In this document: positions 53,671 through 64,000 of the stretch, one piece after another
How positions within the stretch are numbered: position 1 is the first letter of the stretch
Layout: each line of letters begins with the position of its first letter
Assembly: GCA_904066235.2 (NCBI GenBank)
Contig: CAJFCV020000006.1
Span: 11,780,001 to 11,844,000 of the forward strand
Reading direction: 5' to 3'
From: Bursaphelenchus xylophilus
Taxonomy: Eukaryota > Nematoda > Chromadorea > Rhabditida > Aphelenchoididae
DNA: 64,000 bases
The notes under the pieces: generated by a model
The model's input: only the letters and a program-made list of their open reading frames with translations
Databases searched by the model: none
Told to the model about the DNA's origin: nothing
Position numbers and translations under genes: made by a program

Positions 53671-56600
53671 CTAAGCAAACACGACCCGACGACAAGTGTA
53701 AATGAAGCCCAAAGCACATCCCGCTTCATCTCGCTCCTGCACCTTGAACGTGCAACGGCAGGTTTCGTCGGCCGGATAACCTAAAATACGGTAAAATTAG
53801 GTGAGGAATGAGGATTTGGGATGGTGTAGAAGTGAGATCTTGGTTTAGAATGGAAGATTAGGAACTAAAAAGTGGATTGAGAGAAAATTCTGGCTAATAA
53901 AAATGATTTTTTGGCCTAATACGGCATCAGATGCCTAGTGTAATATAAAATTTTGACGATTATATAGCAAAAAGTGCTTTTAGATGGATGATAGCAATTA
54001 AAAAGACTAGTCAGTTCTTATCCAGAGATAAAAAGTTCGAAAAATTTTCTATATTGCAGTACATACCTGGGAAGTTTAGTTTGCAAGTTTCGTCGTTGTC
54101 GGGCGATGCAACTCCGTCCACAGCCGCGTCTAAGACTCGGCAGTTGAATGTAGGCCCTGGAAATAACGTAAAATACATTAATTTTTCCAATTATCATGAA
54201 AAACAGTGCTTTTGGCGGTTGGCAGCTCGCGCCCAGGCTTGGGATGAAATAAAAAAACTTGATTAAATCGGCAAAAATTGTGAAAAATGTTCCAATTTGG
54301 AGCCTATACAGTAATAAAATACGATTTTTGTGAGTTGCCGATGGTTTGAAAAAACGGCAGCTCGCGCCCTGGCATTAAAAAAATTGGCAAAAAAGCGAAA
54401 TAAAACGTTACCTCTGTACTCCTTTGGGTTGGTGTGGATGATTGGAGGTGGCAGAATTCTCGGTAGATTCTCAATTCCGCCCGAGATCGTCTTGGTCTCA
54501 GTTTTCCCGCCTCTTGTCTCGGTTACGGTAGTTTTCTCGTCCACTTTCTGTCCATTCGGGCCGATTTTCCAGCTCGACGACCAGGATCGCTGCCACATGT
54601 GGGGAGTGGGCCGGTTGAAGATGGGCAGGGCTGGTGGAGTTGGGGTAGTTGCAGTGGGTGACGGTTTTGGAGACGAAGTTGCTTTAGGAGCTCCAAACTT
54701 GAGCTCAACTGGTTTTCCGTGGCTGTCGAGGACAATTCGGGATCCAGAGGGACCGGATAGGCTAAACGAAGCAATGTAAAATTTGTATAGCCCCCTTATA
54801 TAGGGTGTTCCAAGAATTATGGAAAAAACTATTCGTTAATAACTTTGTGCTCGATTGTCCAATCCGAAAATTTTTTTTGCATTTTGCAGAAAAACCTTGG
54901 AGTTTTTAGAATCAAAAAAGATTTTTTTGTTTTATCGGCGGAGACTTCCGTAATCCGCCTTGAATTCGGCGAAGTGCTTTTTTCATAAACGAGGCTGTAA
55001 AAATGGGTTCATTTTTTCTCCGCCGATTTCTCCGCCGAATTGCTTTTTTTTATTCTCCCAGTGGGCCGAAGGCGTAACAAGTCGTATTTAGGCGCCATGC
55101 CACCAGGAATACCATACGTTTTGGTTTTGGCCAATTTTGAACCTGCAAAATCGAAGAAAAATCGTCCGCCGAGGTTAAAAAATGTCTCCGCCGAATGACG
55201 AAAATTTGAAATAAATGTCATATTGTATCTTCTGAATCCTTTCCCGCCCATTTTCTTCACACATACAACAATTTACAGCCTCATTTGTGAAAAAAACACT
55301 CCGCCGAATTCAAAGAAGATCACCGAAGTCTCCGCCGGTCAAAGAAAAAAAAATTTTTTTTGATTATAAAAACTCAAATGTTTTCCTGTAAAATGCAAAA
55401 GAAATTTTTCGGATTGGACCACCGAGAACTAAGTTATTAATGAATAGTTTTTTCCATAATTCTAGGAACACCTTGTAGATCAATTTTCCCAATATTTGGT
55501 AGGAGAGGAAGGCTTGACTCGAAATAATGGTAAAATACGTGTTGAGGTGGATTTATGTTAGATGAATTTGCTATGAAGAAAAACTTAATATTTTAGAAAT
55601 AGAATGGGATACGGGATGGGATCAGGGGTGGTCAGTGGGCCGGGCCGGCCCGTGACGGGCCGGCCCGGCCCGGCCCAAACGGGCCGGCCGGGCTCAAAAA
55701 TGGAAAATTACAAACGGGCCGGGCCCGTCACGGGCCGGGCCGGGCCGGGCCGCGGGCCTGGGGTTTTTCCGGCCCGGCCCGGCCCGTCTAAATTACAATG
55801 CCAAACCGTTGGCATTCATTGTTTTCGCGCCGGGAAAATTAATTGATGTTGTTATAGTTGCTGTTTCTGAAGTTCTAAAACGTTTACAAGTCTATAGTTC
55901 TATTATAAAACCACAAAACTATCACATTGATCCTTTACTAGCTATATCAACGCCTTTTTTGCCTAAGTTTAGATCCCAAGCTTGGGCGCAGTTCGCAGAA
56001 CCCTCTATAAACGGGCCTGCACGGGCCGGGCCGGGCCGGGCCAGGCCCGTCACGGGCCGGGCCGGGCCGGGCCTGGAAAAAGACTAGACGGGCCGGGCCG
56101 GGCCGGTAATTAGACGGGCCGGGCCGCGGGCCGAAAATCGGAAAAATAGGGTCCGCTGACCACCCCTGGATGGGATTTTTTTATATCACCAGCTGAGGAA
56201 ACAGCCATTCAAGTGTCAAGTGTTTCTCCCATTCCTTACCTGGTTCCCAGCGATTTTCCCACGGTGATCTCGTTGTTTCTGTTGATGAAATTAGGATTTC
56301 TCCAGACTGGTGGCGTATTTCCACTGACTGTACTGGGCTTCGCTGTAGTTGTGCTCGCCTTTGCAGTAGTTGTTGTACTCGGCTTCGAAGTTGTTGTAAA
56401 GGATTTCCGAGTAATTTCGGGGGTTTGGAACTTTGGCTTGGCAGTGCTTGGTCGTTCTGTGGTCGATTTTTCCGTGACTTCCGCTTCTGTAGTAGTTGGT
56501 TTTGGTGTTGTTGTAGTGATCTTGACTGATTTCCTCCTAGTAGTCGTCTCGGGTGTATCGTCTATTTGATTGATATTCAGGGTTTCGGGAGTTGTTTTCG

Positions 56601-57552
56601 GCGCTACAGTGGTTGTTTTGGCCGGTGCATGCGTTGGCCTGGTGGCTCGGACTGCTTCCAACGCCGCTAAAACTGATGGGGGAGTGCTGAAGGCGCGTTC
56701 GTTGAATTTTCGGGGCGATGGAGTCGACCAGTAGGGCTTTGGTCGGGTCACGATAGGAACCTGAAGGAAAAATTGAGTACTGAAAAATCCTGCTCGTTTT
56801 GATAAAAGAGACGTCGACTCGCTTTTAAAAAAGTATCACAGAGACGTGAAAAGGCTGTTGGGTTAGAAGACGGGACTTTTCACTTTTATCGACCACTTTT
56901 TTCGACTTGAAAAAGGTTGTCGACAAAAGTGAAAGCTCCTCTCTTCAAGTCCAACAGCCTTTTCACGTCTCTGGGATACTTTCTGATAGCAAATTTGGGT
57001 CTGCTTGATCGTTTTTTCGACTTTTTTTGTCGATAATCTATTTTTCGGGAGAATTATGCACAATGTTGCTGCGTCGCTGAAGTGAAAAGCAATTTGATTT
57101 TGCTGTGACAAAGTTGATTTTCTCTCCGGCGATGTGATTTTCGATGCGACAGAGTGCTCATTATTTTCCCGACAGACTGATGAAAAGTCCTCTGGGATTG
57201 GGTAAATTTCCCTTACCGATCCAACTTCGACTTCCTCTCCGAATTTATGAACATCGTAACGGGGCAGGCTCGGAACCAGCTCGTCGTATTCGTCTTTGAA
57301 GTCGACTTGTTTTAGAATGTCGTCGGTGAAGTCTCGAGGATCCGGGAATTTGAACTGAGTCTCATCTACCATGTTGATTGCACGATCTCCCACTGAAATT
57401 TGAAAATTTTTTGATTAGTTTTGTCAGGAAGTTTGGGGGTTTTGATAGTTTTGCAGCCGATTTTTACCTCCATATTTGAAAACTTTGACTTCCATGGACA
57501 TTGTACGAAGCGTAGATAAGGCCAATATGGCCGAAATAGTGAGCCACCGCAT
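53671..57552 (-). CDS. secreted Thr-rich protein with six-cysteine C-terminal module
   Basis: Minus-strand exons in transcript order: 57552-57468, 57392-57217, 56760-56240, 54761-54412, 54156-54067, 53780-53671; 443 aa. The ATG at 57552 is 9 nt after a TTTTTTCAG acceptor, so trans-splicing sets this start rather than a longer upstream frame. The N-terminus MRWLTISAILALSTLRTMSM is a signal-peptide candidate. Residues about 130-240 are Thr/Pro/Lys-rich (TTTPKPTTTEAE, STTTTAKASTTTAKPST), suited to O-glycosylation. A Pro-rich part and PHMWQRSWSSSWKIGPNG follow. The last 66 residues carry six Cys in NCR...ETC...ETCRC...AGC...YTC, compatible with three disulphides. Family not recognised; likely an extracellular or cuticle-associated protein (inference). 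The third intron holds two palindromic elements. Confidence 0.8.
54801..55478. mobile_element. palindromic element with GGGTGTTCC ends
   Basis: Left TATAGGGTGTTCCAAGAATT and AAACTATTCGTTAATAACTT are mirrored by AAGTTATTAATGAATAGTTT and AATTCTAGGAACACCTTGTA. TA flanks each end. The inner arms share CTCCGCCGA blocks. Lies in the third intron of the secreted-protein gene. Confidence 0.8.
55623..56168. mobile_element. hAT-type MITE with GGGCCGGGCC arms and 8-bp target duplication
   Basis: Ends CAGGGGTGGTCA and TGACCACCCCTG. GATGGGAT is present immediately outside on both sides (55615-55622 and 56169-56176), the 8-bp duplication expected for hAT elements. The arms are made of GGGCCGGGCCGGGC and GACGGGCC repeats around an ordinary AT-rich centre (55790-56000). 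Lies in the third intron of the secreted-protein gene. Confidence 0.92.
56847..56988. mobile_element. small palindrome in the second intron of the secreted-protein gene
   Basis: CAGAGACGTGAAAAGGCTGT and its complement ACAGCCTTTTCACGTCTCTG bound a 140-bp foldback with ACTTTTATCGAC/GTCGACAAAAGT inside. A TATCAGTCTG-family element follows at about 57030-57182. Confidence 0.75.
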
Positions 57553-57668
57553 GGCGAAAAGCTGAAAAAATGGTTTATAAAAAATTAAAAGCTGGTGGTT
57601 GGTGTTCAAACGCAACAATTCTGGTTTTTCCAACCTTTACGAAAACAAAAATAAAGAAAAATAATTTA

Positions 57669-58139
57669 CAAGGGAATCGCCTCAATTGCGGTGCCTAGAT
57701 TTTCTATAAAGTTTGAGTTTTGACACACTTCGGGCATTGGCCACGTATCGATTCCTGAATATATATTTTAGCTTGTGCTTTGCAGGCAGAGCCGAGAAAT
57801 TCAACGATTAAAAGTCTTTTTGCAGCCGAGAGAGTACTCGAACCGCGGAGGTCGGGCAGAGAAAAAACACTTTTTGGCTGTATCTTCGCCAGTTTCGCGC
57901 GGAAAAAAATTATTTTTTTGTGGAAACATTACACTCTACGGTAGAAATCGACGAAACTTTTTCATGCCAAAATTTCCAAAAAAGGTGTCACATTTTTTGG
58001 CCAATTTTTGATCTAAAAATCTCGGTCATTTCTGCAAAGCGCGGGCTAGAAGTCTCGTATATGTCCTACAAAAAAAATGCTAAATTTGTGCCAAGTTTCA
58101 TCAAAATCTGAGCTTCGCACTTGGTACACCCTCCCTGTT
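57669..58139 (+). repeat. AAGTGCGACGCTCAG-family element
   Basis: Diverged copy: starts AAGGGAATCGCCTCAATTGC, ends GAGCTTCGCACTTGGTACAC. Internal CTTGTGCTTTGCAGGCAGAG and GCAAAGCGCGGGCTAG blocks are recognisable. Confidence 0.65.
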
Positions 58140-58326
58140 AGAAGAAATTAAAAAATTTTGCCTAATTCCCTAAAAATTATTTTAATTATGGGCTCCGTCA
58201 GCGTAGGAAAAAATCCTGTTTGTTCAATTAGCCCAAGAATTACAAATACCTTTCCATCATTGCGAAAAAAATTGGAATTGGAAGCCAAACCGTTTTGTGG
58301 GATGATCAATTCAGAGCGGTGACTCC

Positions 58327-58786
58327 ATAAGTGTTTACAGCGTTATTTGCGCTTTCCCCAATAACTTAATTTTTTTTTTGCAAAAAAGGTGTGGCTCTCG
58401 AAGTAAATAAAAATCGGAAATAAATATCAGTCTGTCGGGAAAATAATGTGGATTCGTCGTGCTTTGAAATCACCTGTTATGGCTTTGCGACGGCTGCAGA
58501 TTAGGTGCGCAACTGCGACGAGTCAAGACATTTTGCTGCGACATATCAGTCCGTCGGGAAAATAATGTGTGTTCGTCTTTGTAAAATTTCTTTCCTTGTC
58601 GCAGTTGCGCACCAAATCTGCAGCCGTCGCAACGCGATGACGGGCGATTTCAAGCACGACAAATCCACATTATTTTCCCGACAGAGTGATATTTATTTCC
58701 GATTTTTATTTACTTTGGAGCCATACCTTTTTTTGCAAAAAAATAAAGTTATTGCGAAAAGCGCAAATAACGCTGTAAATACTTAT
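58327..58786. mobile_element. nested coaxial palindrome with TATCAGTCTG core
   Basis: Core 58425-58690 (TATCAGTCTGTCGGGAAAAT to CCCGACAGAGTGATA). Outer arms ATAAGTGTTTACAGCGTTAT and TAAATAAAAATCGGAAATAA are mirrored by TTATTTCCGATTTTTATTTA and ATAACGCTGTAAATACTTAT. The axes agree within about 1 bp (58557.5 and 58556.5). Lies upstream of the secreted-protein gene. Confidence 0.85.
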
Positions 58787-60358
58787 GGAAATCCACATTA
58801 TTTTTCCGACAGACTGATAATGAAAAGGTTGAAAAATGGAAAAAGAAATTTTTTTGTAAAAGGTTGGTATTAATGGAAAAATTGAGCAACGGATTTTGAT
58901 GAAAATTTCCAAGGTTTTATCACCTGCCTCTCCCAGCGTGATTTAGGCCGAAAAATGTCGAAAATTATGATAAAAATTTGAATTCTTTTTGAAAATAATT
59001 TTCAAAAAGTGAGCTAAAAATATGAAAGATTGATTTGTACCGTGTTTTTTCGAGTAATGCTCTAAAAAATCCAAAAAAATCTTAAAATTCCAAAAATTTT
59101 CCGGCCGCATATTCTGCTTCATAAATTCCCAAATTTCCATTTATAATCTCCCCAAAATTTATGCATTTTTACAGTCTTAGAACCAAAGTAGTAACTCCAT
59201 AAAGAGCCGCTTGCACCGATAAAAAACCAGTTTTTTCCCCAACAAAAAAGAAACCGTTCGCGGGTCGAAAATTATGATTTTGCTAGGGTTAAACCCTTTT
59301 TATGGCTATGATTTACGTTCATAGAGAAAAAACGATGGCGCCTAGAGTGTAATCTTGACTAATTACCGAAATTTTTTGACTTATGGGGTGAGAATCTAGG
59401 CTGCACCGTGCGGGTGGAATTTAATAAAAAAGAGGTTGAAAATCCGGGAAAATGGAGGAAATCAGATTAAAAAGTATTGAGGACAATATAAAGATAAATT
59501 TTATGTAGTATTTCACTCCTAATTCGGTATAAAATTACGGTGTAAAACACAAAAAATGCCCAAAAAATATGAAAAAATAAAAATTTCGGGTGGCAAATGG
59601 CTTTTAAAGCCGTGAAAATGACTGATTACAACTTTTAAAAAGCAGTGCTAGACAAAAAACTCAGTAAATTATTTTAAAATACATAGAGTGACGTTCACAT
59701 CAACGGGGATTCGAACTTGCGTCCTTTCAAACAAAAGTCTAAATCGCTGCCATTAAACTATTCAAACACTGGCTGGAAAATTTTCCGGAAGGGCTTATAA
59801 AGTAATGTGCAGTAAGAAAGTGACGTCAAATACAAAAAAAAAACAAACATTTTCCCAACTGTTTTTTTGGTCAACTCTTTACACTATCTGTATACTGCCA
59901 CCTAAATTGCGTAATCAAAAGCATTGTAAAGTGGTCCCGGGCTTGTAAACCACACGAACTTTTTTAATTTTATTAATTTCCAGCTAATTAGTCACCCAAA
60001 ATTATAAAAAACCGTTTACTCTGTAAGAAATAGGTAAAAACAAACAAAGACAAGCAATTTACAGTGCTGAGAATGCAAAGAACGCTGAAAAAAGCTAAAC
60101 ACCCTCAGGCTGTTTTTGTTTTCTCATCACAAACTGTTTTTTGATGACAGTTTATCGAAACGCGCGTAAAATATGCGGGCTCAAAGCGATTTTCGATAGC
60201 CCTTTCGGTGAAAACCGAAGGTTCCAACGACTTTCTCTTCGTTTTTTTTTTTTTGTTGGAAAAGGTGTGAAAACGCGAGCGAATTGACTGTTACAACGAA
60301 ACATTTCAATCGGAGGGAGCAAACGGGGTCTTAAAACGATAAAACTGTAAAGAAAAAA
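58787..60358. other. intergenic region, nothing recognised
   Basis: AT-rich, no convincing exon chain, no strong repeat-family member. A TTCGAAC-containing stretch near 59705-59775 looks tRNA-like but does not fold as a tRNA. Confidence 0.5.
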
Positions 60359-60727
60359 ATGTTAGCCGGAAATCGGACGAGAGAAAAATGGAAATTGAGA
60401 AATTGGGGTAAATTACTATTATTTAACAAAAAAAAATCCACAAAAATTGATTTTGAAAAGGTTACGACCTTTTTTAATAGTGTTATTATCACTGGTTACC
60501 GATTACGACCGAAAATTCGAACCATTACAACGAACAACGTTGGTTTCAACCAGTTGTTTCGTAAACAATGCATCATCAATCGCACTTTTACGCAATGTTT
60601 TTTGATACGACTTTACGGTGGTGATTCCTGTGACCCGCCGTACGGCCTGCTCATTTATAGACCAGGATCCGGCCTATACGCAATGGTAATGCCGGCTGTT
60701 GGCTTCATTGAGTACGCCTGCAAGTGA
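60359..60727 (+). CDS. small hypothetical protein
   Basis: Continuous frame of 122 codons ending at TGA 60725-60727, with AATAAA 15 nt later (60742-60747), which is the main reason to accept a gene here. The C-terminal half has four Cys and a compact look (GDSCDPPYGLLIYRPGSG, GFIEYACK). The N-terminal part is Lys/Arg-rich. A donor at 60409 (GTAAAT) and acceptors at 60462 or 60480 could instead make a two-exon gene with a different N-terminus, and upstream exons cannot be excluded. No family recognised. It lies just before the large nested palindrome. Confidence 0.35.
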   Translation: MLAGNRTREKWKLRNWGKLLLFNKKKSTKIDFEKVTTFFNSVIITGYRLRPKIRTITTNNVGFNQLFRKQCIINRTFTQCFLIRLYGGDSCDPPYGLLIYRPGSGLYAMVMPAVGFIEYACK

Positions 60728-60789
60728 GAACCGGGAAACAAATAAAGCATAGTGTTAGTTGTTGCTCAAGGAATATAGTTATCAAAATC

Positions 60790-62060
60790 TGAGTATCGCA
60801 CCAAAGTTATCAACTTCTGAGAGTTTTAGCTCGCGCTTTGCATCCGCAGCCGAGATATTCAAGGATTGTGGCGGCCGAGAGAGCCTACGAAGTGTGGAGA
60901 GCAGTCGTACAGAGAAATTTTGCCATGTCTTTGCCTGTTTCGCGCAGAAAAAATGATTTTTTGCGGAAACATTACCCTCTATAATCTTCGGCAGAAACTG
61001 GTATGAAAAACGTTTCTTGCCAAAATTCGTAAAAAAGTGGCATTTTTGGCCTGCTTTCGCCCTAAAAATCTCGGTCGTTTCTGCAAAACGCGAGCTAGGA
61101 GTCAGGCGTGTGTCTTGGCAAAAATTAATCTAAATTTGAGTCAAGTTTCATCAAATTCCGAGCATCGCACTTGGACTACTTCCCCTGAAAACCTCCAGCG
61201 CTGCCGGTTAGAACGTTGCAGCTGCTACCGATGATACCTTTCCACTCCTCACCAAACTAAACCATAGAAGTTTTCTTTACTGCTGTCTACAGTGCAGGAA
61301 AGGATCCTGTGGTCAAAAGTGCTTCCCATTACATCTCGGAGGTTTTTGGAAGGCCTCCAAATAATTCTCTCTGGCTTTGAAAATAGTGTTCTTTTGAGGG
61401 GATGCGAAGCAAAAAAGGCGGCTTTCGTATTCACCCTTCAAAAGATTGCTATTTTCGGCCAGAGAGGGACGTATTTGGAGGCATTCGGAATGCTTCCGAG
61501 ATTAAATGGGAAGCCCGTTTGACCACTGGATCCTGCCTCGCATTGAGAAGACAGTAATGAGAACTTCCGTGGTTTAGTTTGGTGAGGAGTGGAAAGCTTG
61601 GTCATCGGTACGCGCTTCGACCTCCGCTAACCGGCAAAAGGTTTGCATGGGAATTAGGCCAAGTGCGATGCTCAGAATTTGATGAAACTTGGCGCAAATA
61701 TAGATTAATTTTTGATAAAAGATACGCAGGGCTCCTGGCTCGCGTTTTGCAGAAACGACCGAAAGCTGGCAAAAATGCCACTTTTTTATGACAAGAAACG
61801 TTCCATACCAGCTTCTGTCGAAGATTATGACGTTAATTTTTCTACAAAAAATCATTTTTTCTGCGCGAAACGGGCAGAGATATGGCAAAAAATGTTTCTC
61901 TGTTGGGATGCTCTCCGCACTTCGTATACCCTCTCGGCCGCAACAATCGTTGAATATCTCGGCTGCGGATGCAAAGCGCGAGCTGAAACTTTCAGAAGTC
62001 GATATCTGTTGCATGCACGAGGTGTGTGCAATGTGTGAAGAAAATTTGAGCGTCGCACAT
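60790..62060. mobile_element. three-layer coaxial palindrome
   Basis: Outer layer: inverted AAGTGCGACGCTCAG-family copies (60790-61190 and 61645-62060). Middle layer: TTTCCACTCCTCACCAAACT and complement (about 61226-61611). Inner layer: a CAGTG-ended foldback (61290-61545; GGATCCTGTGGTCAAA and TTTGACCACTGGATCC). Axes: about 61425, 61418.5 and 61417.5. Non-coding. Confidence 0.82.
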
Positions 62061-63161
62061 CGCTTATCAAAGCTTTTTTCTTTTCCAGTGATGACTGTCC
62101 TAGAGTCAATACAGGTCAACGAAATTCGTTCTTCTTTACCATTGTCGTATTTCCAGTTCACTCGAATTTTTGTGCCTACTATAGCTGAATTTCCGACATT
62201 CCATTTCCCGGTTTTCTCATTGTCATCTTTACGTTTGAATAAAACGATCATCTTTTATCCCCATATAACTTCCATAATCTAATCGGATGTCTTCTTCACG
62301 CGACGTCTTCACTAAACATCGCAGTTCCAGTAACTTGTTTTCTCCCGCATTCGTCGAGTGAATCAAAGAAGAAGATCCCAGGGATCCCTCGCAGAGGATC
62401 CCATTTTCGATCAACTTTTTTTTGATTTTGAAAGCGCTTTGAGGGTTTTAAATTGGATTTTCGATTTAAAATTTTATTTTTTCGAATTTACCCAGATGAA
62501 TTTTGGATTTGTCAGGATTAGAAGTTGACGTATAAATAGTCGGTTTTTCGGATTCTGTAATTTTTTTTTAAATTTGCGTTTTGCAAAAGGCTTGCACGGC
62601 AATCCCTCCTCGTTTCGGCACTTCGCACACCCAGTATCGGTCAAATCCACACGAAATGTCACAACAGAATTTTTCGTGTGGTTTTTTCGGTGGAAAAATA
62701 TTTTTCTCGAAATTATTTTATGCTTTTGTCAGTTGTGACACTTCGTTTGGACGAAACTCAAAAGTGGGCGGGAGACATTTTTGTTCTATTTCGGTTTACC
62801 CGTGGCTTGTTCTTTAGCTCAAAACAAAGGTTTTGATTTGGTAAAAACTTGGTCAAAAAGGATTTTTCGTGGTGTTGCGAGAAAATTTCTGAGGATTTTT
62901 TCGCCCTTACAAACCCGAAATTGCGCAGCTGATTTTTACAATTGCTGAATCAGAAACATTTCGCGATTTTTTGATATATGTCTCGACCTGTAGCTCCATA
63001 CCCCATAGAAGTGCTTTTCTTGTTAGAAAAAATCATTCTAAATTTGTGCCAAGCTTCAGCAAAATCTGAGCGTCGCACTTGGGGCACTTCCCTTCTAGCC
63101 TATGAATTCTTCCAAACTTGAATTCGAGGTTTTCCTAGGCCTGAATTTGGACTTGAACTTA
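62061..63161. other. intergenic region, mostly unassigned
   Basis: No gene supported. 62820-63092 contains sequence also present in introns of the kinase copies (TTTAGCTCAAAACAAAG, CATAGAAGTGCTTTTCTTGTTAGAAAA) and the right end of an AAGTGCGACG-family element (GCGTCGCACTTGGGGCACTT). Confidence 0.5.
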
Positions 63162-63459
63162 CAGTGAGGGACCTGATCCAGCGGCAAAAAACGTCTTCTT
63201 TTGCATCCCGGAAGAGACCAAAATGACTCCAAAGCAAGAAAACGTGCATATTGTATCCAGGAGGTATCAAAAATGTGGCAAAATGCTTCCCTCTCTAAGC
63301 TAAAAAAACTCCGCTTCGAAAAGCGCGCCCTTTCCTTCAAGGGGGGCCCTTCAAAGCCGGGTTTTTTTAGCTTAGAGAAGGGAAGGGTTTGGAGACATTT
63401 TGGTCCCTTCCGGGATGCAGAATGAGACGTTTTTTGCCATTGGATCCGGTCCCTCACTG
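63162..63459. mobile_element. palindromic MITE, CAGTGAGGGACC family (long form)
   Basis: Starts CAGTGAGGGACCTGATCC and ends GGATCCGGTCCCTCACTG with TA flanks. About 50 bp longer than the others because the left arm holds two versions of the ATCCCGGAAGAGACCAAAAT block. Confidence 0.85.
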
Positions 63460-63705
63460 TAGGATGAGGGACTTCAAAGCCCCAAATTTGAACTTGAACT
63501 TGGCTTTCTGGATTTGCATAGCCCTGTTTGCTACGTGTCAGGTCGAAAAGTCTTGCCTTCAGGGTACGAAGAGGTTGTCGCATCTTCCCAAACAGCTGGC
63601 CTCTAACCGACCTTCCAAGTTCAACTTTTTCTCAGCACAACGTTTGTTTCACTCGTTTTTTATTCGTTCATCAACGACTTTCACTTTCACCAACCCCTTG
63701 CAGCG

Positions 63706-63840
63706 ATGGCAGATGGAAAACCCGAATTTTTCGCTTCCATTAGTCGGGCGCCGGTTTCGGGATCGGCAGATGTCTACGGACGTTTCGTGTGTCATTTTGT
63801 TGTTCGCCTCGGGGTGTGCATCGAGAGGGATGGGATGTAG
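63706..63840 (+). CDS. possible first exon or small protein at window end
   Basis: ATG two nt after a CCAACCCCTTGCAG acceptor-like site (63703), reading MADGKPEFFASISRAPVSGS to a TAG at 63840. The trans-splice look and less biased codons make it a candidate first exon, but no donor is convincing and the gene could continue beyond the window. Low support. Confidence 0.22.
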   Translation: MADGKPEFFASISRAPVSGSADVYGRFVCHFVVRLGVCIERDGM

Positions 63841-64000
63841 CGAACATTTTCGGCTTGTGATTTTGTTAAGATTTGAAGAGGTTTTTTAGGGAATTTGAAA
63901 AATTTTGAAAAATTTTGGTTTTTGCTTTCCAAAAAATTTTCGTTGTAAAAATATTCGGATGCGTTGATAATTAATTGCTGAAAATACTACCTCATGATTT

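Noticed and set aside
59700..59780. tRNA-like stretch on the minus strand (GTTCGAATCCCC near 59705-59720)
   Set aside because: It resembles a T-loop and a Gln/Lys-type anticodon region, but the T-stem, anticodon stem and acceptor stem do not pair. At best a decayed tRNA-derived repeat.
63389..63889. 166-residue plus-strand frame at the right end
   Set aside because: Its first part is MITE sequence and it runs through a good acceptor site; only the short frame from 63706 has any start-context support.

Overview
The window looks like nematode nuclear DNA. The genes are split into many exons by introns with TTTCAG/TTTTAG acceptors and GTAAG/GTGAG donors. Several start codons sit just downstream of an acceptor with no obvious upstream exon, as in spliced-leader trans-splicing. 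AATAAA signals follow stop codons closely, and the gene content fits (a POT1-like telomere protein, SLC4/ABTS transporters, a CK1-like kinase pair). No bacterial operon, rRNA, CRISPR or intact tRNA is visible. I could not name the species.

Layout. 9-1420: 3' part of a POT1-like gene with two OB-fold regions. 4645-14092 and 21734-30368: two complete tandem SLC4 bicarbonate-transporter genes, separated by about 7.6 kb of repeats. 31036-46410: a tandem segmental duplication. Each unit holds a broken C2H2 zinc-finger fragment on the minus strand, a shared spacer of about 0.67 kb, and a plus-strand gene for a one-pass membrane protein with a CK1-like (pseudo)kinase domain. 48510-52939: the intact zinc-finger gene with an Arg/Ser-rich region, whose upstream DNA is an inverted copy of that spacer. 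53671-57552 (minus): a secreted Thr-rich protein, tail-to-tail with the zinc-finger gene. 60359-60727: one small hypothetical gene. The rest is mostly transposon-derived.

The dominant feature is a dense population of palindromic non-autonomous DNA elements. Recurrent families are recognised by their ends: CAGTGAGGGACCTGATCC (about 220-300 bp, TA flanks), TATCAGTCTGTCGGG (about 140 bp, also amplified as 38-bp tandem units), AAGTGCGACGCTCAG (about 430 bp), CACGTCAAACTGAG (about 225 bp, 5-bp duplications of form CNNNG), and arrays of the near-palindrome GCACAGTGC. In several places one palindrome sits exactly at the symmetry axis of another. The duplicated kinase genes supply natural empty sites that define element ends and relative ages. 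In the second kinase gene a 541-bp palindromic element lies inside an exon, yet its own termini supply a splice donor and acceptor that would remove it in frame.

All exon models were made by eye from splice consensus, frame continuity and paralogue comparison. No database search was possible.
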